Assembly: GCA_041398605.1 (NCBI GenBank)
Contig: JAWKUK010000029.1
Span: 15,711-79,710 of the forward strand
DNA: 64,000 nt
Reading direction: 5' to 3'
From: JAWKUK01 sp041398605
Lineage (GTDB): Bacteria; Planctomycetota; UBA1135; GCA-002686595
Shown: positions 27,343-35,903 of the stretch, piece after piece
Numbering within the stretch: position 1 is the first letter of the stretch
Layout: each line of letters begins with the position of its first letter
Notes under the pieces: model-generated
What the model was told of the DNA's origin: nothing
Databases searched by the model: none
Seen by the model: only the letters and a program-made list of their open reading frames with translations
Position numbers and translations under genes: made by a program

Positions 27343-27632
27343 CGCACGAATCGGAGCCCCCCGACCTCGTGATCGGTCTGTCGTACTCGCGCGAGTCGCG
27401 CGGCGCGCCCCGTGTCGTCGCCAAAGGCCGCGGCGAGGTCGCGGCGCGCATCCTGGCTGCCGCCGAAGAGGCCGGCGTGCCCGTACGGCGCGACCGAGAC
27501 CTCGCGCAGCTCTTAGCGGCAATCGACCTCGGCGAGGAGATCCCCGACGAGGCCTATGCCGCGGTCGCTGAGGTGATCGCGTTCCTCTGGCGCCTCAACG
27601 CGGCCCGGACGGACCCTGCGAACGCGCAGTGA
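27339..27632 (+). CDS. FlhB C-terminal-domain-like protein
   Basis: A 97-residue protein corresponding to only the cytoplasmic C-terminal domain of the FlhB/YscU/EscU export-switch family. It aligns in PRVVAKGRGEVAARILAAAE, AGVPVRRDRDLAQLL and GEEIPDEAYAAVAEVIAFLW. The autocleavage NPTH motif of FlhB is absent; the equivalent position follows LSYSRESRGAP. Such orphan domains occur next to FliK-like proteins in many bacteria. The 3' end overlaps the convergent repeat-protein gene by 38 bp. Confidence 0.8.
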   Translation: MTHESEPPDLVIGLSYSRESRGAPRVVAKGRGEVAARILAAAEEAGVPVRRDRDLAQLLAAIDLGEEIPDEAYAAVAEVIAFLWRLNAARTDPANAQ

Positions 27633-29853
27633 GGTCGCGCGCTGCCTGCAGGATCAGCGCCCCCGCGTTCCCCGTGCGCAGTGTCTCGCTGAACGGGCTC
27701 TCGAGGAGCTTCACCGCGTCGAGCGGGCGTCCGCCGAACAGATAGTTCGCGGCGAGCACGAGGCGCGCATCGTCGTCGAGGAAGTGGTCCTCGAGATAGC
27801 GCTCCAGCACGGCGAGCTGGGCTTCGAACTCAGCCGGGTCCGCGTAGAACGAGCGCTTGTCGACCACGTTCGCAGCGAGCGCTGGATCCTTCTCGAGGGC
27901 CTCGCGCAGCGCGTAGGCCGCATAGCGATAGTCGCCGGTCGCGAACAGCGCGTCCGCGAGCACGAGGTGCAGGATGCCGTCCTCGGGAGAGAACTCGATG
28001 GCCTTGGCGTAGTGGTGCACTGCGTCACCGAAGCGACCTTCCCGGAACGCGCGGTCACCCAACGACAGGTAGTAGTCGGCGGCGCGGTTCAGGGCGCCGT
28101 TCGACGGCGTCACCAGCTGCGCTTGCGGTACGCTCGGCTGGTTCGACGGTGCTACGGCGCCTTCACCAGCCGGGGCGTCCACGTAGACGACCTCCGGCTC
28201 GCTCTCTACGTAGATCACTTCGGGCTCCGTGTTGACGATCACGGACACCCGCGCGGGAAGGAACGGGCCGTACCAGTACCAGCTAGGGCTGTGGTATTGC
28301 GACCACGAGCCACCGCAGTACCAGTAGGAGTTCCACCAGTAGCCGCAGGTGTAGAACGGCGACCAGAGGAGCGAGCCGATGCCGTAGCAGTGGTGACCCC
28401 AGTGGCCCCAGAACGTGTGTCCGTAGTCGTAGCTCCACCCGTTGTGGCAATAGCCGTTGTAGGTGTGCCCGCTCGAGTAGTGCGAGTGTGCGCCGTGACC
28501 GTGGTTGCCCCCGTAGCCGCCACCGTAGGTGCCGCTGGTGATCGCGGGCGTACTGCCGATGTGCGCAGCGTCGCCGCGGGTGGGGCGCGCGGCGCCAGTG
28601 ATCGCGCGACCAGCGTCGGCGCGGATCGAAGCGAGGTAGTCCTTGCGGCCAGCCGCGACGCGATCTGCGAGGGCCTTCGGGCTGGTTCCGATCGGGCGCG
28701 TCAGGTTGGGCGCATTCCCTCGGCCGCCGGGCGTTGTCACGTCGGCGCCTCGAACGGGTGAGCGATCGTCGCGCTCCGCCGCGTCGGCGCGGGTCGGCCT
28801 CGCGCCACGTGCAGGGACGTCGGTTCGGCTGGGCGTCTCGCCGCGCGTCCCGGGTGTCGAGGCGTCGCGACTCGGAGCGCCGCCACGGGTCGAAGCTGCA
28901 GCGTCGATGGGCCGCGCGTCACGGCTCGGACTGCGCGTCGGCTGCTCGCTGGCAGTCTGTGTCCCTCGCGAGCCACGGTAACGTTCCAAGATATCGTCGC
29001 GCGAGATGGACCCGGCGCGCACCGTTGTGGCGCTCCGTGCGGCGATCGCACGCCGTGCCTCATCCGCAGCGGAGCCGCTCGTCGACGTACGGGCTCGCAC
29101 CTGTGGTGACAGGGAGTCGCCTGGCGGTCGTCCCAGGGCCTCGCTGTGCGCAGTGCTGAGGCGCGGAGGCTGACTGCGCGGGCGCACGGAGGCCTCGCCG
29201 AAGTCGATGACGTTCGAGCCGGTCGTCCGACCGGTGGGCGTCCAGCCCCGCGGAATGCTCGGCAGCGGTTCCGTTGCGCGCGGACCCACCGGCTGTGTCG
29301 GGGCGGTCGTTGCGCGCCCAGGCACGTACGGTCGCCCTGCATCACGCCCGCTCGAGCTGCCGTTCGACGAGGGCGACGAGGGCGACGAGGGCGCCGTGCG
29401 GCTCGGGGCCGGCTCGGTCCATGTCGGCGCGGGTCGCGACGGTTGGCTGGGTTGTGCCTGCGGCCGTGACGGCTGCGCCTGCGGCCGCGAGGGCTGCGAC
29501 TGCGGCCGTGACGGCTGCGCCTGCGGTCGCGAGGGCTGCGCCTGCGGCCGTGACGGCTGCGACTGCGGCCGCGAGGGCTGCGCCTGCGGCCGCGAGGGCT
29601 GCGCCTGCGGCCGCGAGGGCTGCGACTGCGGCCGCGAGGGCTGCGACTGCGGCCGCGAGGGCTGCGACTGCGGCCGTGAGCTGCCTTCGCGGCTGCCGCG
29701 CTGGAAGGCCTCTGCCCCCGGGGAGCTCAAGAGGAGCGCCACACACAGCCCGAGCACGGGGAAGGCACGTCGGGCGAGCTGGGGCGCAGCGTTCGCCCAG
29801 GCGGCGGGCGACGCGAATCGCGGTAGGAAGAGGTGGAAGCGGCGCTGGCGCAT
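27595..29853 (-). CDS. Exported repeat protein: PQxQPSR tract, Gly/His/Tyr-rich centre, TPR C-terminus
   Basis: A 752-residue exported protein. Residues 30-49 form a signal peptide (VLGLCVALLLSSPGAEAF). Residues about 60-138 are 11 copies of a seven-residue RPQ[SA]QPS unit, followed by Ser/Thr/Arg-rich low complexity to about 440. The region about 440-550 is extremely rich in Gly, His, Tyr and Trp (for example HGHGAHSHYSSGHTYNGY) and ends in a VIYVESEPEVVYV strand pair. The last 150 residues are TPR-like (YYLSLGDRAFREGRFGDAVH, LADALFATGDYRYAAYALRE). Similar layouts occur in planctomycete envelope proteins, but no function is assigned. It overlaps the FlhB-like gene tail-to-tail. Confidence 0.75.
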   Translation of the reverse strand: MRQRRFHLFLPRFASPAAWANAAPQLARRAFPVLGLCVALLLSSPGAEAFQRGSREGSSRPQSQPSRPQSQPSRPQSQPSRPQAQPSRPQAQPSRPQSQPSRPQAQPSRPQAQPSRPQSQPSRPQAQPSRPQAQPSQPSRPAPTWTEPAPSRTAPSSPSSPSSNGSSSGRDAGRPYVPGRATTAPTQPVGPRATEPLPSIPRGWTPTGRTTGSNVIDFGEASVRPRSQPPRLSTAHSEALGRPPGDSLSPQVRARTSTSGSAADEARRAIAARSATTVRAGSISRDDILERYRGSRGTQTASEQPTRSPSRDARPIDAAASTRGGAPSRDASTPGTRGETPSRTDVPARGARPTRADAAERDDRSPVRGADVTTPGGRGNAPNLTRPIGTSPKALADRVAAGRKDYLASIRADAGRAITGAARPTRGDAAHIGSTPAITSGTYGGGYGGNHGHGAHSHYSSGHTYNGYCHNGWSYDYGHTFWGHWGHHCYGIGSLLWSPFYTCGYWWNSYWYCGGSWSQYHSPSWYWYGPFLPARVSVIVNTEPEVIYVESEPEVVYVDAPAGEGAVAPSNQPSVPQAQLVTPSNGALNRAADYYLSLGDRAFREGRFGDAVHHYAKAIEFSPEDGILHLVLADALFATGDYRYAAYALREALEKDPALAANVVDKRSFYADPAEFEAQLAVLERYLEDHFLDDDARLVLAANYLFGGRPLDAVKLLESPFSETLRTGNAGALILQAARDLTARSQGPSGPR
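29440..29676 (-). repeat. In-frame 21-bp tandem repeat encoding RPQ[SA]QPS
   Basis: Eleven 21-bp units, with the Ser and Ala codons alternating at one position. All copies keep the reading frame. The low divergence between copies suggests recent expansion or ongoing copy-number change. Confidence 0.9.
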
Positions 29854-30128
29854 GGGGTCACCTTCTGGATGGGGACGTCCGGTGTCTCGCGGGGTCAGCC
29901 GTCGGGCACAGGATCACTTAGACCATGCAATTCCAGTGCCGGTCAAAGAACCGCCTGAGAAGTGTGAGGGGGAGGTGCGCCCGACTGACCGGTGCCCTCT
30001 GGCGCATCCGACGCCGACGCCCAGTGTCCTCCACGGTGGTCACGTCTCGAAATGGGTCGCGGGCGGCGATGCTGCACCACTCGGGCGCCGATCCCAAGCC
30101 CGGCCCGCAGGCCCCCTGCGCGCGCGGT
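29854..30128. other. Intergenic region upstream of the repeat-protein gene
   Basis: About 275 bp between two minus-strand genes, containing the presumed promoter of the PQxQPSR protein. No coding signal, hairpin or clear promoter boxes were recognised. Confidence 0.35.
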
Positions 30129-30695
30129 CTATGCGCGGCCGGCGTCGCCGCCGAAGCCCGCAGGCCGAGCTGTGTTCGTGTTGCCCCCGAGTCTCGGAGC
30201 GTTGCTGGTGCGCCCGAGGGTCGTCGTGTCGTGGCGCGCGCGCGAGATGCCACGTGCGAACAAGGACCGCACGGTGCGCACGACTTCGTCGATCGTCGGC
30301 TCGCGGTCGAGCTCGCTCGCGCGGGCCCACGTCGCCGCCGCGGCACCGAGGTCGCAGCGCTCGAGCGCGACGAGGCCCGTCGGCAAGACGGTGACCCAGT
30401 GTCCGTCGCTCTCGTCCATACGCCGCGCGGCCAACGAGCACGGCGGCATCAAGCTCAGGTTCGTCCTGAAACCCGCTGCTTCCAGCGCCGCGCGCCAACC
30501 GACGAGTCGTTCGCGTGCTCGATCGAGGCGGTCGAGCGCGTGTCCACGCTCTGCAGTCGCGCACTCTGCGACGGTGCACTCTGCGACGACGCGTTCTGCG
30601 ACGACGCGTTCTGCGGGCTCGACAGGGAGCAAGTCGTTCCGTGTTGCATCGAGTCCAGCATGGGCAGGTTCGGCGGCGTCGTGCGAGGAATTCAT
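30129..30695 (-). CDS. Hypothetical protein
   Basis: A 188-residue predicted protein starting at ATG 30695 (MNSSHDAAEPAH). It has a short in-frame repeat (VVAERVVAECTVAECATAE, from 15-bp DNA units near 30570-30625), then a core LDRARERLVGWRAALEAAGF, DGHWVTVLPTGLVALERCDL and IDEVVRTVRSLFARGI, and a low-complexity tail. No signal peptide or known domain was seen. Codon composition is lower in GC than its neighbours. It could be a real lineage-specific gene; confidence is limited because no family is recognised. Confidence 0.45.
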   Translation of the reverse strand: MNSSHDAAEPAHAGLDATRNDLLPVEPAERVVAERVVAECTVAECATAERGHALDRLDRARERLVGWRAALEAAGFRTNLSLMPPCSLAARRMDESDGHWVTVLPTGLVALERCDLGAAAATWARASELDREPTIDEVVRTVRSLFARGISRARHDTTTLGRTSNAPRLGGNTNTARPAGFGGDAGRA

Positions 30696-31030
30696 TGGCG
30701 GCACGGAACGGTCGAGCAAGGGGGGGCGAGCATGGCGCGAGTCCGTTACGTGTGTGCGCTGAAGGACTCGTGGGGACCGCAGCGAGCGAGCGTGCGGCGC
30801 CCAGCGTGTTCGGATCCAAACGATCACGCTGCGAGACTGAGGACTATGAGCATGTCGTTGCGAGGAGACAAGGGGCTGCCTTCACAAAGCTCGTGTCGAT
30901 CGCTCGCACGATGTGTGGCGGCACCTGCGAACGACGCCCTCGTTCCGCACCGCCCGAGTGTCGCACGCGCCGTCGCGTGACGCGCCGTTGCGCGTATGGG
31001 CGCACCCGTTGCGAGTGCGCTTCGGTCGAC
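30696..31030. other. Intergenic region
   Basis: About 335 bp of somewhat lower-GC sequence between two hypothetical genes on the minus strand. It contains a short inverted element (gcgccgtcgcgtgacgcg, near 30970) but no coding signal. Confidence 0.35.
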
Positions 31031-32281
31031 TCACTCGCTCAAGAGCCGCAGCATCAAACGCACGCCGCCGCGCGGCGTCTCTTCGAGCAGCGTCAACGTG
31101 ACTTCGAAGCGCGCCTCGTCTTGCGCCTTCTCCATCGCGCGCAGCGCTTGCTTGCCGGCTGGGACAACGTCGCTGAGTTGATCCAGGGACGCTATCCATG
31201 CGGGTGTCGGCGAATGGACACGCCACCCGTCGGGTGTCGCGCCCGGCTCGCCTGCGAGCACGAGGCGCACAGCGCGCGGCGTGAGCGTGCCGTCGAGCAC
31301 GAGCACGGTCCCCGTCTCGAGCGTGTGGCCGTCCCGCTCAGCTTGCGCGGCATGCACTCGTGCTCGTTTCGCTGCAGCCTCCAACGTCCACGGGCCCTCT
31401 TCGGGGTCGAGCGCAACGTCGCGGACGATCGCGCCCGCAGCGTCCGTCGCGAGCAACGGGATGTCGGTGGCATTCCGGGAAATTCTCCGGTCGGGGGGGA
31501 TGAACCAGGATTCGTCCCAACGGCCCGTTACGAGCACATCCGTGAACGTCTCGTCCCAAATGGTGACACCTTGTGCAACGAGTCGCAGTCCCGTGGGCCA
31601 CACACGCTGCGCCGTTGGATCTTTGCTCTTGGCCCAACCTGAGACGATGAGTGTCTCGACCTCCAAGCCGTCGGCGCGCAAGGCACGCACGCGGCGTGGT
31701 CGCAGCTGCGTCACTTGCTTGTCTGCGCGCGCTGGTTCGGAGTCCCCTTGTGCGACGAAGGCTTCGAGCTCGACTTCGAGCGCGCCGATCCCGGGCAGCT
31801 CCGCGCGTTGCACCAACCCGCTGCCGCTCCACGTGTGCGCCTCGGGCCACACGAAGAGCGCGAGCCGTGCCTCGATGTGGAGCAGTTCATCGCGCTGCGC
31901 CGCGCCTTCGAGCCGTACGCTCGCGCCCTCGCCCATGCCGATCGCGAAGATGTCGAGCCCGCGCCGGTAACGCAGGGTCCGCTCGGATGGTCTGGCCTCC
32001 GCTGGGCGCAGCGCGATGCGCGCGCGTCCGGGAAAGGCGAACGTGCAGTCGAGCACGTGCGGCACCGCTTGCGGCACGGCGAAGCGCACGTTCGAGCGCG
32101 TCCGCACTGAGTCGATCCCTGCGAGCTTGATGCGCGGCGCGACCTCGTGTGCCGCTTCGTCCTGTGTCGCGCCGGCCGCGTCAGATGATCCAAGCTGGGA
32201 CAGCGTGGGGGCCACAGTTGTTGCAACGGACACAACGACGAGGGCCATGCGAACGGCGACGCAGGACATGGGGCACACCAC
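31031..32281 (-). CDS. Exported protein of unknown function
   Basis: A 416-residue protein with an N-terminal hydrophobic segment (MALVVVSVATTVAPTLSQLG) consistent with a signal peptide; an internal start at 32266 would also retain it. The mature part has alternating beta-type segments (LDIFAIGMGEGASVRLEGAA, ELPGIGALEVELEAFVAQGD) and a C-terminal strand run ending LTLLEETPRGGVRLMLRLL. No family was recognised. The layout suggests a beta-rich periplasmic or surface protein; no catalytic motif is visible. Confidence 0.65.
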   Translation of the reverse strand: MVCPMSCVAVRMALVVVSVATTVAPTLSQLGSSDAAGATQDEAAHEVAPRIKLAGIDSVRTRSNVRFAVPQAVPHVLDCTFAFPGRARIALRPAEARPSERTLRYRRGLDIFAIGMGEGASVRLEGAAQRDELLHIEARLALFVWPEAHTWSGSGLVQRAELPGIGALEVELEAFVAQGDSEPARADKQVTQLRPRRVRALRADGLEVETLIVSGWAKSKDPTAQRVWPTGLRLVAQGVTIWDETFTDVLVTGRWDESWFIPPDRRISRNATDIPLLATDAAGAIVRDVALDPEEGPWTLEAAAKRARVHAAQAERDGHTLETGTVLVLDGTLTPRAVRLVLAGEPGATPDGWRVHSPTPAWIASLDQLSDVVPAGKQALRAMEKAQDEARFEVTLTLLEETPRGGVRLMLRLLSE

Positions 32282-32423
32282 CGGTCGCTCTATCCCAGTG
32301 GCGCACCGTGGTCACCCAATCTTGCCATTTTGGTCCTGCGCGGACACATCGATCGACCTGTGTGCGCTCCGACGCGTCTGCGAACGCGATGCAGCGGTCG
32401 ACTCGCCGCGCTTGCCCAGCCGG

Positions 32424-33419
32424 TCACGGCAGGCGGTTGGCCCACTCGAGCCAGTCGTCCATGTCCTTGTAGTTGCGCTGACCGAGCGCTTGCAGGTCAC
32501 GCTCCACGGTTGGACGGACCGCATCGCGATCCACCCGTCCGAGGCCCGCGACGAGCGCGCGCGCGGCCTGGCCGAAGGACTCCTGGCGCTCGCTCCCGAT
32601 GTAGGCGATGCCGCGGCTCGCGGCCTTCGCTACGAGCGGTGTCTTGTCGTCGAGCGCAAAGGCCATGCGGTCGAGGGACTCGAAGTCAATGAGCTCTGCG
32701 AGCAAGAGCAACGAGTACATCCGCACGCCAGCCTCCTCGTCCCCGAGGCCCCGCCGCGCCGCGGCGCGCACCTCCTCACGGTCGCCGGTGTCCGAGGTGA
32801 GCGGCAGCAGCGCGCGCAGGGCGCGGCCTGCGTTCGTGCGCACGCTCGGGCGGTCATGCTCGTTCATCAGCGCCGCGATGGAGCTGAGCGGGGTGTCCTT
32901 GACCCCGAGGGTGCCTAGCGACAAGAGCGCGTTCGAAATGACCTCGGGGTCTGGGTCGACGAGCGCGGACAGCAGCGGCGGCAGGGCCCGCTCGGAGCGC
33001 GTGAAGCCCAGCGCCGCGGCGCTGACGCGGCGGTTGTTCTGTGGCCCGGCGACGAGCTGGTCCATCAACTGGTCCATGTACTTCTGCGCGTCGTGGGCGA
33101 TGTGGATCTCGATGTCTTTGACTTGGTTTGCGTCGAGCCCAGCGCCGCCGCCCCCGAGCACCGCCCGTTGCCAGGTCCTCAGCTTCCCGTCGAGGTCCGC
33201 GAGCACCACCCCGAGCTTGCGGTGGTCCTGGTTCTGGTCCGGGTTCCAGACCAGCGAGCGCTCGTCGAGTGCGACCGGGATGCCCTCCGCCGCCCCGTCG
33301 GGCCCAGCGGCCGGATCCTGGCCGGCCGGCCCGTTGCTCGCCGAGGCGCAGCCGAAGACTGAGGGGAGCGAGATCAGGAGGACCCGGGCCGCGAGGGAGG
33401 GACTGGACATGGTGCGCAT
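32424..33419 (-). CDS. HEAT-repeat lipoprotein
   Basis: A 331-residue protein with a lipoprotein signal: LISLPSVFGCAS ends in a lipobox-like FGC, making Cys about 24 the lipidated residue. The mature part contains HEAT-like helical repeats: RVSAAALGFTRSERALPPLL, PDPEVISNALLSLGTLG, RPSVRTNAGRALRALLPL, EEVRAAARRGLGDEEAGVRM and TPLVAKAASRGIAYIGSE. Such proteins usually act as binding scaffolds. It probably sits on the periplasmic face of a membrane; the partner is unknown. Confidence 0.8.
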   Translation of the reverse strand: MRTMSSPSLAARVLLISLPSVFGCASASNGPAGQDPAAGPDGAAEGIPVALDERSLVWNPDQNQDHRKLGVVLADLDGKLRTWQRAVLGGGGAGLDANQVKDIEIHIAHDAQKYMDQLMDQLVAGPQNNRRVSAAALGFTRSERALPPLLSALVDPDPEVISNALLSLGTLGVKDTPLSSIAALMNEHDRPSVRTNAGRALRALLPLTSDTGDREEVRAAARRGLGDEEAGVRMYSLLLLAELIDFESLDRMAFALDDKTPLVAKAASRGIAYIGSERQESFGQAARALVAGLGRVDRDAVRPTVERDLQALGQRNYKDMDDWLEWANRLP

Positions 33420-33551
33420 GGGCTGGGTTGGGGGGCGGGAGCTGCCCTGGAGGGGCTCCGACGCCCGTGATCGCGCGATCTTCCGCCGTTGCCAGAGGAC
33501 AGCGTTCGTTCCGGGCGGCGAGCAGGGTAGGTTCGTCTACCTCGACACGCC

Positions 33552-34598
33552 ATGTCCGTTCACATCCTCGATGCGATGGCCCGTGAGGGCTTCGAAGAGG
33601 TCGTTGCGCTGCACGACCGCCGCTCCGGCCTCCGGGGCTTCCTCGGAATACACGATAGCGTCCGGGGGCCCGCCTTCGGGGGGATCCGGAGGTGGACCTA
33701 CCGCGACGAGCGCGAGGCGCTGCTCGACCTGCTGCGGCTCGCGCGAGCGATGACCCGCAAAGCTGCGCTGCTCGACCTGCCCGCCGGGGGGGGCAAGATC
33801 GTCCTCGTGGAGCGCGACGGGATCGACTGGCCCGCGGCCTACCGCTACCTCGGCTCGCACCTCGAGGGGATGGGGGGGCGCTTCTTTGCCGGGCCCGACC
33901 TCGCGACCGGCCCTGAGGAGCTGGCCGAGGTCGCGCGCGCCACGCGGTACGTCACGGACCCCAGCGACGCTGGGCCGGGTGAGCTCGCCGAGTCGACCGC
34001 GGAGGGGGTCTTTCGCGGCATGGCAGCGGCGCTGCGTGCCCTCGACGGCGAGGAGTCGTTCGAGCGGGCGACGGTGGTCGTGCAGGGCCTCGGGGCGGTC
34101 GGGATGGGGGTCGCGCGCCGGCTCGCCCAACGGGGCGCGCGGGTCCTCGCTGCGGACCTCGAGAGCGAGCGTGTCGAGCTCGCTGAGCGTGAGTTCGGCG
34201 CGGTGCCCCTCGAAGCGGGCCACGCGCTCGGGACGCCGTGCGACATCTTTGCCCCCTGCGCGCTCGGCGGGCACCTGCACGACCTGACCGTGCAGCGGCT
34301 GCGTTGCCGGGCCGTGGTCGGGGCCGCGAACAACGTGCTGGCGCGCCCGCTGGTGGGCGACCGGCTCCATGCGCGGGGGGTCCTGTACGCCCCGGACTTC
34401 ATCGTGAACTCGGGGGCGCTCGTGCGGGGCTCGATCTTTCACCTCGAGGGGCGACGCGAGCCCGTCGGCGCGATCGGGGCGCGCATCGAGGCGGTGCTCG
34501 AGGCGGTCTTGGCCCGCGCCAAGGAAGAGGACGCCCCGCCCGCCCGCGTCGCGGCGACCCTCGCCGACGACCGCATCGACGCCTGGCGCGCCCTCTGA
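33552..34598 (+). CDS. Glu/Leu/Phe/Val dehydrogenase (leucine dehydrogenase-like)
   Basis: A 348-residue NAD-dependent amino-acid dehydrogenase. The substrate half has GPAFGGIRRWTY, ALLDLPAGGGKIVLV (the conserved Lys of the glycine-rich loop) and the GPDLATGPEEL segment. The cofactor half has the Rossmann fingerprint GLGAVGMGVARRLAQRG and later ANNVLARPLVGDRLHARGVLYAPDFIVNSGAL. The length (about 350) fits leucine/phenylalanine dehydrogenases rather than hexameric glutamate dehydrogenase (about 450). The exact substrate cannot be fixed. It lies divergent from the HEAT lipoprotein and convergent with the YgfZ-like gene. Confidence 0.88.
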   Translation: MSVHILDAMAREGFEEVVALHDRRSGLRGFLGIHDSVRGPAFGGIRRWTYRDEREALLDLLRLARAMTRKAALLDLPAGGGKIVLVERDGIDWPAAYRYLGSHLEGMGGRFFAGPDLATGPEELAEVARATRYVTDPSDAGPGELAESTAEGVFRGMAAALRALDGEESFERATVVVQGLGAVGMGVARRLAQRGARVLAADLESERVELAEREFGAVPLEAGHALGTPCDIFAPCALGGHLHDLTVQRLRCRAVVGAANNVLARPLVGDRLHARGVLYAPDFIVNSGALVRGSIFHLEGRREPVGAIGARIEAVLEAVLARAKEEDAPPARVAATLADDRIDAWRAL

Positions 34599-34666
34599 GC
34601 ACGTCGTTGGCTGGGGTCGAGCGCTGGCGCGGGTCGCCCAGGAGCGCCGACCAGGGGGGCCGTCCG

Positions 34667-35842
34667 TCAGCGCGGTTGGGCAGGCGCAGCGACGATCGTC
34701 GCGCGCCCGCTGGCTTCGCTCGCCCCGGGCGCGACGAGCTCGAACGCGCGCCCCTCGTCCTGGTGCTTGCGCTTCACGTAGCCGAGCACGACCCCTCCGT
34801 CGAGCGCGAATGAGTACGCCCAGGTCGTGACGAGCCCGAGGTCGCGCGCCTCGCCCGCGTCCCGCGCGACGAGGCGCGTCCCGGGCGAAACGGGCTCGTC
34901 GTGGTCGACGCGCAGCAGCATCAGGCGCTTGTTCAGGCCCCCGTAGGTGTCGATCTTGGCCACGACCTCTTGGCCGATGTAGCAGCCCTTGTCCAGGGCG
35001 AACGCGTCCTCGAGCCGCGCCTCCTGGGGGTAGACCTCTGCGCTCACGTCGCGGCCGGATGCAGCGACGACGCGCTCGGCGCGCAAGGAGTCCCAGGCGA
35101 CGAGGCCGCCCGGGCGCGCGCCCGCAGCGACGAGCGCCTGCCAGAGGCCAGGGGCCGCCGCCGGGCTCGGTTCGAGGCGCAGGCCGGGCTCGCCGGCGAC
35201 CTCGAGCGCGGTGACCCGCACGGCGCCGTGCGCCGCCGTTGCGAACGTCTGCGCGGGGTGGGGCGCCGGTGGCGGGGTCGCCAATTGGGTCCCAATCGCC
35301 GCCTCGGGTAGGGCGAACGGCCCATCGCCACCGCTCGCGAGCGCCCGGGCCACGACGTCCCGAGCCGCGGGGCCGACTAGCTCCAGAGGCGCGTGCTCCT
35401 CCGTCGCGTCTTCCAACGCCGTGTCCTCCGTGAACAGGTACAGGTCGAGGCTCGCGACGAGTCGCTGGGCCTCGCCAGGCGGCGTCGAGGCCTCGAACGT
35501 CGTCGGTCCGGTCCGCGCGAGGTCAAAGTCATGCACGACCTTGCCTTTGCCTGACAAGAGGAGGTTGCGGTTCCCCGTATCTGGCGCGAGCCCCTTCACG
35601 TGGTTCGCGAGGATCCGGTGCAGGAACCCCTCGGTGTCGGCGCCCGTGAGGCGGACGAGGCCGCGCTCGGAGACGTCGAGCAGGAGCGCCCCTGTGCGCG
35701 CCGCCGCATACTCACCGGGGACATCCCCATAGGTCAGGACGGGGGTCGCGGCCCCAGGCGGCGCGTTCGGGTCCAGGGCGCGCGGCGAGAAGACGCGGGC
35801 GCCGCCCTTGGCGTGCAGGTCGCGGAGCGGTGACGAATGCAT
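34667..35842 (-). CDS. ygfZ: YgfZ/GcvT-like folate-binding protein
   Basis: A 391-residue GcvT-fold protein. The signature KGCYIGQEVVAKIDTYGGLNKRL matches the KGCYxGQE motif of the YgfZ (IbaG-like iron-sulfur cluster repair) group, where the Cys is functionally important. Other matches are VRLTGADTEGFLHRILAN and LLSGKGKVVHDFDLAR. The ATG at 35842 (MHSSPLRDLHAKGG) is preferred to a much longer upstream reading frame that would overlap the HtrA gene out of frame. YgfZ-type proteins help assemble or repair [4Fe-4S] enzymes, which would fit the QueG and radical-SAM proteins in this genome. Confidence 0.88.
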   Translation of the reverse strand: MHSSPLRDLHAKGGARVFSPRALDPNAPPGAATPVLTYGDVPGEYAAARTGALLLDVSERGLVRLTGADTEGFLHRILANHVKGLAPDTGNRNLLLSGKGKVVHDFDLARTGPTTFEASTPPGEAQRLVASLDLYLFTEDTALEDATEEHAPLELVGPAARDVVARALASGGDGPFALPEAAIGTQLATPPPAPHPAQTFATAAHGAVRVTALEVAGEPGLRLEPSPAAAPGLWQALVAAGARPGGLVAWDSLRAERVVAASGRDVSAEVYPQEARLEDAFALDKGCYIGQEVVAKIDTYGGLNKRLMLLRVDHDEPVSPGTRLVARDAGEARDLGLVTTWAYSFALDGGVVLGYVKRKHQDEGRAFELVAPGASEASGRATIVAAPAQPR

Positions 35843-35903
35843 CCACCGATCGTAATCCACCGCCCCTTGCCACAGAAGCCGCTCGGTCGCGCAGACCGCC
35901 GCC

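Noticed and set aside
29440..29676. CRISPR-like array
   Set aside because: Direct 21-bp repeats without spacers, in frame within a coding region.
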